From the NCBI GenBank assembly GCA_913062955.1, contig CAJXZP010000008.1, forward strand, positions 1 to 64,000: a stretch of 64,000 nt of DNA. Direction: 5' to 3'. Both the position numbers and the translations under genes were made by a program. This DNA is from an uncultured Flavobacteriales bacterium. Lineage in GTDB: Bacteria > Bacteroidota > Bacteroidia > Flavobacteriales_G > Salibacteraceae. Positions 31,745-41,740 of the stretch are shown here, one piece after another. Each line of letters starts with the position of its first letter. The first letter of the stretch is position 1. Under the pieces are notes generated by a model, which did no database searches, was not told where the DNA came from, and saw only the letters and a program-made list of their open reading frames with translations.

Positions 31745-32827
31745 ATGGAAAATTTTATTGTATCGGCTAGAAAGTATAGACCAACCACTTGGGAAAGTGT
31801 GGTAGGTCAAAAACCCATTACCGACACCTTAAAAACGGCCATTTCCAGTAATCATTTGGCACAGGCCTTTTTATTTACAGGTCCACGTGGGGTTGGAAAA
31901 ACCACCACTGCTAGAATACTAGCTAAAACAATAAATAAAAATGATTTAAAAGAGGCGGTTTCTGAAAATGAAGACTTCGCTTTCAACATTTTCGAATTAG
32001 ATGCCGCTTCCAATAACTCCGTGGATGATATTCGCCAATTAATTGACCAAGTGCGCATACCACCACAAATTGGTTCTCATAAGGTGTATATTATTGATGA
32101 GGTTCATATGCTCTCTACAGCTGCTTTTAATGCATTTTTAAAGACCTTAGAAGAACCACCAGCGCATGCAATTTTCATTCTGGCGACTACCGAAAAACAC
32201 AAAGTCCTTCCGACTATAATTTCTAGATGTCAAGTTTTTGATTTTCAAAGAATAGGTATTTCGGACATTGTAGGTTACCTACAATTCATTTCGGAAAAAG
32301 AAGGTATCAAAGCCGAAGAAATAGCCCTTCATACTATTGCTCAAAAAGCAGATGGAGGAATGCGAGATGCGCTTTCATTATTTGATCAAATTGTCAGCTT
32401 TTCGGGTAACAACATTACCTATACCCATGTCATCGACAGTTTAAATATTCTGGATTTTGATTTTTATTTTAAAGTTACCGATCATATTCTAGATCATAAC
32501 CCTTCGGAATGTTTACTTTTATTCAATACAGTTCTTGAAAAAGGTTTTGATGGTCATAACTTTCTAATAGGAATATCTTCTCATTTTAGGGATTTATTAG
32601 TTTGTTCGGATCGACATACCTTGGTACTATTAGAAACTAGTGATGATTTACGACCGCGATATTTAGAGCAAGCACAAAAGTGCAAAAAGGATTTTTTGTT
32701 AGATGCATTACAATTGCTTTCTGATGTGGATTTCAGATATAAAACCACCAAAAATCAACGACTGCTCATCGAAATTTGTCTCATGCAACTTTCATCCATT
32801 TCTGTAATGGACGAAAAAAAAAATTAA
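31745..32827 (+). CDS. dnaX: DNA polymerase III subunit gamma/tau, zero-frame (gamma-like) product
   Basis: KYRPTTWESVVGQ, FTGPRGVGKTTTARI, ELDAASNNSVDDIRQL, YIIDEVHMLS, LKTLEEPP; stops at 360 aa directly after an A10 tract. Confidence 0.95.
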   Translation: MENFIVSARKYRPTTWESVVGQKPITDTLKTAISSNHLAQAFLFTGPRGVGKTTTARILAKTINKNDLKEAVSENEDFAFNIFELDAASNNSVDDIRQLIDQVRIPPQIGSHKVYIIDEVHMLSTAAFNAFLKTLEEPPAHAIFILATTEKHKVLPTIISRCQVFDFQRIGISDIVGYLQFISEKEGIKAEEIALHTIAQKADGGMRDALSLFDQIVSFSGNNITYTHVIDSLNILDFDFYFKVTDHILDHNPSECLLLFNTVLEKGFDGHNFLIGISSHFRDLLVCSDRHTLVLLETSDDLRPRYLEQAQKCKKDFLLDALQLLSDVDFRYKTTKNQRLLIEICLMQLSSISVMDEKKN

Positions 32828-33492
32828 AAACGTTTCTTGATTACCCTTTATTTGTTCAAGGACTAACGAAAGGCTCCTTAAAAAGGGCTAGTCCAAGTTC
32901 TAAAATCACATCTACACCGTCAAAAGCGATATCTTCACCTAAATCCTTACCAGAAAATAAAACCATTCCTAAAAACACTCCTGTAGCCATTACACCAACG
33001 AACAAGGTACCCACCATGGTGTATAACCCACAGGAGGGAAAAGTAACCCGAAGAAAATCTATTATTCGGATAAAGAAACAAGAAGTTACTGAAAAGGAAC
33101 ACGTAAATATTTACCATGGAGATGAAACTGTAGTCATCGAAAAGATTACCATTTTATGGAAACAGTACTATTCAGAAATGAAAAGTAAATTGGGCGGATT
33201 TTCTTCGAGTATTATTGGTAATTGTGAACCCATCCTATTAGAGGATAAAAAAACGATACATCTAATTTTCAGAAACGAAACAAATGAGATGGAGTTTAAT
33301 AAAATGTCCTTGAAAATTCTGGAGTTCTTAAAATCAAACCTCAAAAACAATCATCTTTCATTCACTACAGAAGTAAGTATGGAAAAGGCGAAAAAGATTT
33401 TATACACGAATCGTGATAAGTTTGATCACTTTGTAGAACAACATCCGAAATTATTGGAATGGGAACAGAAGTTAGGATTAGAATTAAAGTAA
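32776..33492 (+). CDS. dnaX: C-terminal (tau-like) part of DnaX in the -1 frame relative to 31745..32827
   Basis: Continuation KKKLKTFLDYPLFVQ... after the A10 tract; the ORF's nominal start inside dnaX is not a credible independent start. Joined -1 product would be 582 aa (31745..33492). Confidence 0.75.
   Translation: MSHATFIHFCNGRKKKLKTFLDYPLFVQGLTKGSLKRASPSSKITSTPSKAISSPKSLPENKTIPKNTPVAITPTNKVPTMVYNPQEGKVTRRKSIIRIKKQEVTEKEHVNIYHGDETVVIEKITILWKQYYSEMKSKLGGFSSSIIGNCEPILLEDKKTIHLIFRNETNEMEFNKMSLKILEFLKSNLKNNHLSFTTEVSMEKAKKILYTNRDKFDHFVEQHPKLLEWEQKLGLELK
32814..32823 (+). other. A10 slippery tract at the dnaX frame change
   Basis: GAC GAA AAA AAA AAT TAA in frame 0; GGA CGA AAA AAA AAA TTA AAA in the -1 frame. 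Confidence 0.7.
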
Positions 33493-33499
33493 TTTAATC

Positions 33500-35485
33500 C
33501 TATTGTTTCAAAAATTGTTGAACACCTATCACCATATCCTTAGATACAACTTTCACAAAATAGGATCCAGAAGCAAATCTGGAAACATCCATTTGATAAA
33601 TTTGATCTACCTGCGGGTTGGGTATAATTTTTTGAATTAATATTTTTCCAGAAGCGTCATAAACGAAGTATTCAATTTGAGTTCCATTTACTTGACCCAA
33701 CTTAATGTTTACTTTTTCCCTCGCTAAGGTAGGAAATATAGTTAACCTTTCTTGCTCCACTTGGGCTTTATCAGCTAAAGGAAACAATCCCAAATCCTGA
33801 ATAGTGGAACTGGTATCACACACATTCCAAATGGTGAGCGTAACTTCAAATAATCCATAATTTGTAAACGTGTGAATCGGATCAATCATAGTTGAAGAAG
33901 CCCCATCACTAAAGTCCCATGAGACATTTGAAAAATGATCTGATAGATTCGTGAAATCCACCGTTCTATTCACCAAATCAATATCCATTTCAAAATCCGA
34001 AATGGGATCCGCCACTTCAATCACCTCGACTTCATCAGAATCAAAACACCCCGCATTAGAAACCGTTACAGAATATATTCCGGCCTCCCCAAAATGATGC
34101 CCATTTCCAACGTCTCCATTTTCCCAAAGGTAGGTATCAAACACACCTAAGCCGATGTAAGTTGTCGTATTATCACAGATTATCATATCCGGCCCTAAGG
34201 ATACAGATACATTATTATTACTTACAGTAATGGAGTCTACGGTTGAACAACCATGAACATCGCTAACGGTTACCGTATACAATCCGGGTTGAGAAACTAA
34301 GGTACTTTGAACAGAATCGCCATTAGACCATCTAATATTAGAGTACCATCCAATATCCAAAACAAATGGTTCATTGTTACACATTTGACTATTAGGAAAT
34401 TCCAATATTGGAAGCGGGCTCATTAATACATTTACAGTATCAAATCCATAACAACCAGAACTCCCTGTAACTGTTACATAATAGGTCCCAGGTACATTGG
34501 TCGAAATTGAACTTCCACTAGCCCCATTACTCCATTGATATGTGGTATATACAGAGGCCACTGTTAAAATGGTGGAGTCTCCTTCACAAAAGTAAATATC
34601 AGATGGCATAGATGGAGGTGTCGTAGACTCGTAAAAAACATTGATAGTATCAGAATAAATACATCCATAAAAATCTACTACATAAAAAGAGTATGTTCCG
34701 GAAGTATCAATATCGATACTAGATACCGTATCCCCAATATTCCATATAAACCCCAATAATTCATCCGAAACTCCAAGAACTAAAACTTCACCTTCGCAAA
34801 TCACCGTATCATTGGGAACAACATCTAAGGGGGCCAAATACTCTAACAAAGCCATGGAGTCAACCGCCAAACACCCATCTGCATTGGTCACACTAACTTT
34901 ATATTGACCCACCCCATTTATCACTATATTTTCGCCTACCGCTCCATTATTCCATTGGTATGAATTCACACCTGATGAAAGATTTAACGGAAGAAATGTA
35001 TTCGGACAAACAGTGGTGTCTTTTAGTTCACTAAAAACAAATGGAGGATCTATAATTACCGTAATAGTGGTCGTATCATTTAACAGGTTCACATCGGTAC
35101 CTATATGATGTGCCCAAAGAACAATATCATACGAACCTACTTGGTTAAAACTTAAAACTGTTAAAGGTAATTTAGTAGAGGTATTGGGTAAAACATTTCC
35201 AGACCAACCAATACTGCCGAATTGATCACTGGCCAAATACCAACCTAATTGTAGCGAACCGATGCTATCTGAACCAAGATTTTCAATCTCAATTCCAATA
35301 GATACACTCAAACGATCCTCAAAACAAATCCGAATATCGTCTTCCGTATTTACTTTAACATCAATAAAGCTATTTGAATTTTGGCTAGGGGTAAATTTCC
35401 TGGACATATCAGACGCACTTACCTGCCCCATAATAATGAGAGCAAAAACAAAAAATAAAGTTGCTATTTTAGTATTGACCAACAA
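33500..35485 (-). CDS. secreted multi-repeat Ig/PKD-type adhesin-like protein with T9SS type A sorting domain
   Basis: Repeated 'YQWNNG/YQWSNGASG.../IRWSNG.../YLWENGDVG...GxYxVTV' units, PKD 'VSWDFSDGASSTMIDPIHTFTNYGLFEVTLTI', C-terminal LTIFPTLAREKVNIKLG...FASGSYFVKVVSKDMVIGVQQFLKQ. Confidence 0.82.
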   Translation of the reverse strand: MLVNTKIATLFFVFALIIMGQVSASDMSRKFTPSQNSNSFIDVKVNTEDDIRICFEDRLSVSIGIEIENLGSDSIGSLQLGWYLASDQFGSIGWSGNVLPNTSTKLPLTVLSFNQVGSYDIVLWAHHIGTDVNLLNDTTTITVIIDPPFVFSELKDTTVCPNTFLPLNLSSGVNSYQWNNGAVGENIVINGVGQYKVSVTNADGCLAVDSMALLEYLAPLDVVPNDTVICEGEVLVLGVSDELLGFIWNIGDTVSSIDIDTSGTYSFYVVDFYGCIYSDTINVFYESTTPPSMPSDIYFCEGDSTILTVASVYTTYQWSNGASGSSISTNVPGTYYVTVTGSSGCYGFDTVNVLMSPLPILEFPNSQMCNNEPFVLDIGWYSNIRWSNGDSVQSTLVSQPGLYTVTVSDVHGCSTVDSITVSNNNVSVSLGPDMIICDNTTTYIGLGVFDTYLWENGDVGNGHHFGEAGIYSVTVSNAGCFDSDEVEVIEVADPISDFEMDIDLVNRTVDFTNLSDHFSNVSWDFSDGASSTMIDPIHTFTNYGLFEVTLTIWNVCDTSSTIQDLGLFPLADKAQVEQERLTIFPTLAREKVNIKLGQVNGTQIEYFVYDASGKILIQKIIPNPQVDQIYQMDVSRFASGSYFVKVVSKDMVIGVQQFLKQ

Positions 35486-35611
35486 GACTGTTATTAATCC
35501 ATGATTTGTAGGTGCTAAAATTAATCATTTCCTATTAAAAAAAAAAGAAAATTTCACACCAAGGTTAATTCAAAGTTACTAAAAAGAATAATCTATTTAA
35601 ATCCTGTGTTA

Positions 35612-36190
35612 TTACACTTGTTTATTTTTCCTTTCGAAAATAATTGGATTATAATTTACTGGAAATTTGGTATTAACATTACAAAAGAATTTTTCCATAT
35701 AATCAAAGTCATTTTCAAAATTTCCCGTTGGATGAAACACATGTCCAATGTGGACCTCCTTTAACTTATAATCGGCATACGCAAGAACAATTGGAACATC
35801 GACAGCTAGAGACACCCTATAAAATCCAGTTTTCCATTTCGGAACTCGTTTCCGCGTCCCTTCGGGAGTAAATAACATCGCCATTTCATCACTGGCTCCG
35901 ACAATTTTTTTTAATTCCTTAATAAATTCAACACTTTGATTTTTTCGATCTACCCCGATTCCCCCCATCGCTTTTAATAATCCACCATAAAAGGCATCTG
36001 TATGTTCCTTTTTAATCAAAAACCTCCCAGGCACACCTAAACTCCACATAGTAGGCATGGCTAAAAAAAAATCCATATTTGAAGTATGAGGAGCTGCAAT
36101 CAAAACAAACTTCTTCACATCCTGAGGAACCTTTCCAACTAATTTCCAACCGTATAACTTGAATACTAAATTTGCGAACCAATATTTCAT
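35612..36190 (-). CDS. 1-acyl-sn-glycerol-3-phosphate acyltransferase-like protein
   Basis: APHTSNMDFFLAMPT, GGIGVDRKNQ, FTPEGTRKRVPKWKTGFY motifs; start placed at internal MKYW. Confidence 0.88.
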   Translation of the reverse strand: MKYWFANLVFKLYGWKLVGKVPQDVKKFVLIAAPHTSNMDFFLAMPTMWSLGVPGRFLIKKEHTDAFYGGLLKAMGGIGVDRKNQSVEFIKELKKIVGASDEMAMLFTPEGTRKRVPKWKTGFYRVSLAVDVPIVLAYADYKLKEVHIGHVFHPTGNFENDFDYMEKFFCNVNTKFPVNYNPIIFERKNKQV

Positions 36191-36220
36191 AAAACAAAAG
36201 TAAAGAATCAATAGAAAATG

Positions 36221-37609
36221 CTACTTGCCATTTAAAAACTGTTTATTAAAGTTAACCAAATAAACACGTTGAGAGGCTCTTGTTAAAGCAGTATAAAACC
36301 ATCGAAGCAAATTTTCATCTACCATATCATCTACTAAAAAACCATGGTCAATAAATACAGCAGACCATTGTCCTCCTTGTGCCTTATGACAAGTTACCGC
36401 ATATGAAAACTTAACTTGAACCGCATTATAAAAAGCATCATTTAGCGCTTGTTCCTTTGCTTTTTTTCCTTCTCCCAACTCTACATACTCTTCATACACC
36501 TTGTAATACAGGTTTCTTACGTCCGAAATCGGCATAGAAGGTCCTTCAACCATAAGAGCATCGAGCCAGACCTTAATATCAATATCCGGAATTCTATTAT
36601 CCAAAAACCGCACATTTACATCCGCATATTCAAACCCATGTAAAGAATCTTTACCTAACACTTTCAACACCTCAAAAGATTCCCCATTGGCTATAAAATC
36701 ATCCTTGTTTTCTTCATTTTTCAACCAGTGATAATTGTTTTTCACACTCATTAAGACATCCCCTGCTTCCAAGTTATCCTCCCGAAACAACAATCTATTC
36801 CTCACCTCATTATTAAATTGATTTGCCTTCTTATTTGATCGAGTAACTATCAAAACCTCATCCACCCCAAACTCACTGATAGATTCCTCCAAGCTTTCTT
36901 GCAACTCCATTCCATTAATAGATTTGACATCCGTATCGTTTGGACTAAACTTAATCTGATAATCTTTCAATTGCAAAGATTTACGGAGAGCCGTAGCATT
37001 TGCTAAAATCCCAGACTCCTGTGCTTGTCTAACCACCGTATTGAGTTCTATCTCATCTACCTCCATCCGAAATCGATCCACCATATACTCCCTATCTAAT
37101 GCTGGGGAATAGATCATATCCACAGGAGGTAATTGTGCGTTATCCCCTGACATAATTATTCTACACCCAGGGGAACGATAAACAAATCGCATTAAATCTT
37201 CCAGTACATCACGATCTCCTCCAGATCCGGAAGAAAGCATTGAGGCTTCATCCACAATAAAAATAGTGTCTTTGTATTTATTATTTTGAAGTACAAAATT
37301 CATTTCTCCGTCTCCTGCGTCTTTTAGCCAATAAATTTTTTTATGTACGGTAAAAGCAGGTAATCCGCAATAGGAAGAAAGTACTTTAGCCGCCCTACCT
37401 GTGGGTGCCATTAATACCACTTTGTTAACTTTTTGTAAAGTTTTTGCAATATGAGCGAGAACAGAAGTCTTACCTGTGCCTGCAAATCCACGTAATATAA
37501 ATAACTGTAAGGCTGTATTTGAATTAATAAATTGGTTCAATTGGCCAAATGCCCTTGACTGATCAGGGGTTGGACTAAATTGGAATGATTTATGTAAATC
37601 AATGTTCAA
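36221..37609 (-). CDS. RecD/Dda-like ATP-dependent DNA helicase (UvrD_C_2 type)
   Basis: LRGFAGTGKTSVLAHI, APTGRAAKVLSSY, VDEASML, SGDNAQLPPV, VTCHKAQGGQW, YTALTRAS motifs. Confidence 0.92.
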   Translation of the reverse strand: MNIDLHKSFQFSPTPDQSRAFGQLNQFINSNTALQLFILRGFAGTGKTSVLAHIAKTLQKVNKVVLMAPTGRAAKVLSSYCGLPAFTVHKKIYWLKDAGDGEMNFVLQNNKYKDTIFIVDEASMLSSGSGGDRDVLEDLMRFVYRSPGCRIIMSGDNAQLPPVDMIYSPALDREYMVDRFRMEVDEIELNTVVRQAQESGILANATALRKSLQLKDYQIKFSPNDTDVKSINGMELQESLEESISEFGVDEVLIVTRSNKKANQFNNEVRNRLLFREDNLEAGDVLMSVKNNYHWLKNEENKDDFIANGESFEVLKVLGKDSLHGFEYADVNVRFLDNRIPDIDIKVWLDALMVEGPSMPISDVRNLYYKVYEEYVELGEGKKAKEQALNDAFYNAVQVKFSYAVTCHKAQGGQWSAVFIDHGFLVDDMVDENLLRWFYTALTRASQRVYLVNFNKQFLNGK

Positions 37610-37688
37610 GTGCTATTGGTATTGTTAATTGCAAAATAAATTGAATTTAACATGGCAACCAAGGTATACGAGCGATAAAAAAAAATTG

Positions 37689-37696
37689 TAGTTTTG
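37689..37696 (+). promoter_or_regulatory. Bacteroidota -7-like element TAGTTTTG
   Basis: Matches TAnnTTTG, 43 bp upstream of the ATG at 37739. Confidence 0.35.
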
Positions 37697-37738
37697 TGCG
37701 CGTTCAAATAAAAAGGATCGCTTTTACGTATTTGTATT

Positions 37739-38512
37739 ATGAAAGAAGACATTTCAAAGTTTGCCCCAGGGGCGTTTATTACCTTATTAGGTATTGGTTT
37801 ATTAAGTTTCGGAATTAAAGCAGACCAAAACGGAGTGTTTTTAGCAGCCGCAGCTTCTATTCTGGTAGGTGGATTAATTACCATCTTAAATGCCAAAGGA
37901 ATAATAAATAACAAAGCCTCCATGGGAGTTGCAGGTGTATTAATTTTATTAAGTGGTTATCTAGTTTTCCAAAATTATCAGTCTATTGATGAACCTATTC
38001 AATTTAGAAAACAGAAACAAGTAGTCTATTCAGCTGTGATTCAATCATTAAAAGATTTACGTCAAATTGAACTCACCTACAAAAAGGAAAATAATGAGTT
38101 TTGTAACAACATGGATTCTTTAATGAATTTTCTTGCGAACGATTCTATTACCGTAATTGTAAAAAACGGAGATGTCCCCGATAGTTTGGTGGGTCAAGAA
38201 GCGTTAGCAATTGAATTGGGTATTATTACTCGGGACACGGTATTTACACCTGCAATGGAAATGGCATTTAATCCAGATTACATGAAAACTCGTGATAATC
38301 GTTACCCGTTAGATGTAAAAACTTTAAGATATGTTCCTTATTCAGAAAATGTAGAGTTTAGTATTGATGCTGGAGAGATCACTCGATCTTCTGGAGCAAA
38401 AGTGAAAGTATTTGAAATTACGGACACGGCACCATTTGACAAAAATGACATTATGCGTGTTGGATCTATGACGGCCCCGACTACTTCGGGTAATTGGAAA
38501 GAGGAAAAATAG
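37739..38512 (+). CDS. conserved hypothetical membrane protein
   Basis: 257 aa, three N-terminal TM helices then soluble domain; no family named. Confidence 0.6.
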   Translation: MKEDISKFAPGAFITLLGIGLLSFGIKADQNGVFLAAAASILVGGLITILNAKGIINNKASMGVAGVLILLSGYLVFQNYQSIDEPIQFRKQKQVVYSAVIQSLKDLRQIELTYKKENNEFCNNMDSLMNFLANDSITVIVKNGDVPDSLVGQEALAIELGIITRDTVFTPAMEMAFNPDYMKTRDNRYPLDVKTLRYVPYSENVEFSIDAGEITRSSGAKVKVFEITDTAPFDKNDIMRVGSMTAPTTSGNWKEEK

Positions 38513-39360
38513 GACTCATTACACCTTCGATAACATATTCAAAAAAAGGAAGCAGCTTTGATATCAAAGCTGCTTCTTTGTATTCGGCTGCTATCCATAT
38601 CAGCGGCAACAAAATTGATATTGGTTTTTCGGACCCACAAAGTGGTGAACTATTACACATAGATCAATACGAAAAGGGAGAACCTTTAGATACCCAATCA
38701 CTCATTAATACACTTACTCAAAGCTCCTTATGTTTAGGTTTAAAGAGTGCCATAAAAAACACTTTCTACGTCACTACCTCCCGATTTTCAATCGTCCCTT
38801 CTGCATTTTTCACTGTAGAAACTATAAGCGATTGGAAGGTACACAGCTTCGAGTTAGAAGAAAGTGAGGAACTCATTAGTAAATTTATTCCAGAGATTGA
38901 TAGTCATATTATTTTTCCGGTTTCTTCTATTTTAAAAAATGAATTGAAATCAAAAATTGGCCACACGGAATTTGGACATCATTTTGCGTCCTTAATTTCT
39001 ACCTATCATATTTATTACAGGGAAACAGTCGGTTCACAATTATTTATTCATTTCCATTCCACTCAATTCTCATTGGCCCTCTTTGAGGATGAAAAAATGG
39101 TCCTTTTTAATGTGTATGACATGAAGTCATGGGAGGATATCCTCTATTATACTTACTATTGTTTAGAACAATTCAATTTTTCACCTTCCCAAACAAAAAT
39201 TAATCTTGGTGGATATTTTGAATACATTTCAGAACTAACCACTGCACTTCAAAGATATTCAAAACACATCTTTCATTTGAAGGCCAAAGGAATCGATTCT
39301 ATCGATGCAACAAAAGAGGCTAAATTATTAAGTACCATATTTAATTTACAATGCGGATAA
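38494..39360 (+). CDS. DUF3822 family protein
   Basis: ASKHA-like fold pattern, position directly upstream of rsmD-coaD as in other Bacteroidota; TTG start uncertain. Confidence 0.7.
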   Translation: MERGKIGLITPSITYSKKGSSFDIKAASLYSAAIHISGNKIDIGFSDPQSGELLHIDQYEKGEPLDTQSLINTLTQSSLCLGLKSAIKNTFYVTTSRFSIVPSAFFTVETISDWKVHSFELEESEELISKFIPEIDSHIIFPVSSILKNELKSKIGHTEFGHHFASLISTYHIYYRETVGSQLFIHFHSTQFSLALFEDEKMVLFNVYDMKSWEDILYYTYYCLEQFNFSPSQTKINLGGYFEYISELTTALQRYSKHIFHLKAKGIDSIDATKEAKLLSTIFNLQCG

Positions 39361-39890
39361 TAAACGGAAAATATAAATCAAGAAGAATTACGGCTCCCAA
39401 TAACTTACCCGTTCGTCCAACGACAGATATGGCGAAAGAAGGATTGTTTAACGTTATTAATAACGAGTTTCATTTCGACACCTTGGTGGTTTTAGATTTA
39501 TTTTCTGGAACTGGAAATATTTCTTATGAATTCTCATCTAGAGGCGCCAAATCAGTCACCAGCATCGACAATAATCACCATTGCATTCGGTTTATAAAGA
39601 ACACGGCTAGTGAGCTAGGCTTCGAACAGATGAATGTATTGAAATCCGATGTCAAAAAATATGTTGACACTTCCGCCTCGACATTCCGACTAATTTTTGC
39701 TGATCCTCCGTACGATATGGAGGGACAAGAGGATTTATTTAAAACCATTATGCAAGGAAACTTATTGGAAGATCGAGGTTGGCTAATCATAGAACACGAT
39801 GCCCATCACAGTTTTGAAAATCTACCCGGTTTCAAACAACAAAGACGTTACGGATCCGTTAACTTTACGATACTTGAAAAACAATCATAA
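39351..39890 (+). CDS. rsmD: 16S rRNA (guanine(966)-N(2))-methyltransferase RsmD
   Basis: MRIINGKYKSRRITAP, RPTTDMAKEGLFNVI, DLFSGTGNISYE, FADPPYD motifs. Confidence 0.92.
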   Translation: MRIINGKYKSRRITAPNNLPVRPTTDMAKEGLFNVINNEFHFDTLVVLDLFSGTGNISYEFSSRGAKSVTSIDNNHHCIRFIKNTASELGFEQMNVLKSDVKKYVDTSASTFRLIFADPPYDMEGQEDLFKTIMQGNLLEDRGWLIIEHDAHHSFENLPGFKQQRRYGSVNFTILEKQS

Positions 39891-40345
39891 TGAGTAAAAT
39901 TGCTGTATTTCCTGGTTCCTTTGATCCCATTACCGTAGGTCATGAAGACATCATTTTAAGATCAATCGATTTATTTGATCAGATAGTGGTGGCAATAGGC
40001 ACGAATTCTAATAAAAAGAATCTTTATTCAGCAGAAGAAAGAAAAGCTCAGATTGAAATGGTTTTTAAAAACCAGCCTAAAATAATCGTGAAAATATACA
40101 CCGGATTAACGGTGAACTATTGTCAGTCCATTAACGCTAAATTCATCTTGAGAGGAATTAGAACAGCTATGGATTTTGAATATGAAAGAAACATTGGCTT
40201 AATGAATCTTGAATTGGCTCCGGAAATTGAAACTATATTCTTAATGAGTAGTCCCAAATATTCAGCCATTTCTTCTAGCGTAGTACGTGAAATAAAAAGG
40301 CACAATGTCGATATTAGTCCATTCATCCCAAAAGCATTAAACTAA
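39890..40345 (+). CDS. coaD: pantetheine-phosphate adenylyltransferase
   Basis: AVFPGSFDPITVGHEDII, FILRGIRTAMDFEYERNIGLMN, YSAISSSVVREI. Confidence 0.96.
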   Translation: MSKIAVFPGSFDPITVGHEDIILRSIDLFDQIVVAIGTNSNKKNLYSAEERKAQIEMVFKNQPKIIVKIYTGLTVNYCQSINAKFILRGIRTAMDFEYERNIGLMNLELAPEIETIFLMSSPKYSAISSSVVREIKRHNVDISPFIPKALN

Positions 40346-41740
40346 ATGAGAAAACTAATTGGTTTTCTTTTTGTTCTACTGCCCTATTTTTCCATTTCAC
40401 AAAACGTGGAAATCTCAGGGAACGCTCTCTTTTTTGCAGAAGAGGGAATTGAAGTTTTGAGTTATTCCAATCGGATTTCTCACACCTTAAACACCCTTAC
40501 TCAAACCTCTATTTCGGAAAACGGAGATTATAAACTCCTATTTGAATTAGACGCACCGCAGGAAGTTTTAATCCGTATTGAAATGCGCGATTTTCCGGTA
40601 ATAATTTATCCAAATACTCATTTAGAAATTAATTTTTTACCCCTTAGTAATGGAGATAACCAGCAGGTACCATTTCGAACCGGAGTAAAATATTTAAAAA
40701 AACCTGTAAATACAGCTACGTTATTTGATTATCAAAACCTACAATTAGATTTCGCAGAGTATCAATCTCATATTGAGTTAGGAATGGATATATCCATATT
40801 TTACACCCAGTTCTTCGACTCTATAAAGCTCAAATATGATACTATTATTTTAGCCGATCATCAATTCTCTAATCATCTCAACTATTTTAAAGCGAATAGC
40901 CTATTGCAATCCGAAATTAGTAAAACGAAACTATTCAATACCTTCATTAATCACCAGCCCATTCTCTATGACGACCCCGATTTTCTCCGGTTATTTAGTA
41001 CCCTTACGGGAATGCGAATATTTAATCATTTCAAGAAAAACAAACTACAAGTGGAGCAATCCATAAAAGAATACAAAGTTTACGAAGAATTAATGGAGGT
41101 ATTAGCAACAGACACCTTGTTTTTGGATCATGAGACCCGAAGCTTAGCCTTGTTATTGTATAGTATTCGACCAAGAAATTTCCCGGAAATTCCAAACGAT
41201 ATTTGGAGCGGAGTTATTAATCAAATGTCCAATTTCTGTATGTATCCGGAACAAAAACTAGCCGCATTTGAAATTCAAAAAAACAGGAACACCCTTCTCA
41301 AAGGTTCTGAGGCACCAGAAATTGAATTAACAAATTCCAAAGGAGAGCGAGTTTACCTGAGTTCATTTCGAGGGCGACATACGTATTTAGGATTTATTAA
41401 TTCTAAAAGTAGAACATGTGTAAACGATCTACAGGTCATCCAGAAAATAAAGCCGAAATATCGAAGGGTGAATTACGTATTTGTGATTTGCGACCGTGAT
41501 TCGTTAGAAATGGTTAATTTACCCAAGGAATCCAGTAATTTGAAATACTTATTTATTAATAAAAGTTACGCTGCGTTAAAAGAATACAAAATATGGAATT
41601 TTCCGGTCTATTATTTTTTAGACAAGCACGGGTATTTTTTACAATCTCCTGCGCAAAGACCTTCCGAAATAATAGGCGATTTCCAGCTAATTTTCGCCAA
41701 AAAGCCCACCCGGAAACGTTACGAAATCATTAAGAAATAA
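40346..41740 (+). CDS. thioredoxin-like/TlpA-type secreted protein
   Basis: Signal peptide; 'KGSEAPEIELTNSKGERVYLSSFRGRHTYLGFINSKSRTCVNDLQVIQ' thioredoxin-fold region without a CxxC. Confidence 0.7.
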   Translation: MRKLIGFLFVLLPYFSISQNVEISGNALFFAEEGIEVLSYSNRISHTLNTLTQTSISENGDYKLLFELDAPQEVLIRIEMRDFPVIIYPNTHLEINFLPLSNGDNQQVPFRTGVKYLKKPVNTATLFDYQNLQLDFAEYQSHIELGMDISIFYTQFFDSIKLKYDTIILADHQFSNHLNYFKANSLLQSEISKTKLFNTFINHQPILYDDPDFLRLFSTLTGMRIFNHFKKNKLQVEQSIKEYKVYEELMEVLATDTLFLDHETRSLALLLYSIRPRNFPEIPNDIWSGVINQMSNFCMYPEQKLAAFEIQKNRNTLLKGSEAPEIELTNSKGERVYLSSFRGRHTYLGFINSKSRTCVNDLQVIQKIKPKYRRVNYVFVICDRDSLEMVNLPKESSNLKYLFINKSYAALKEYKIWNFPVYYFLDKHGYFLQSPAQRPSEIIGDFQLIFAKKPTRKRYEIIKK

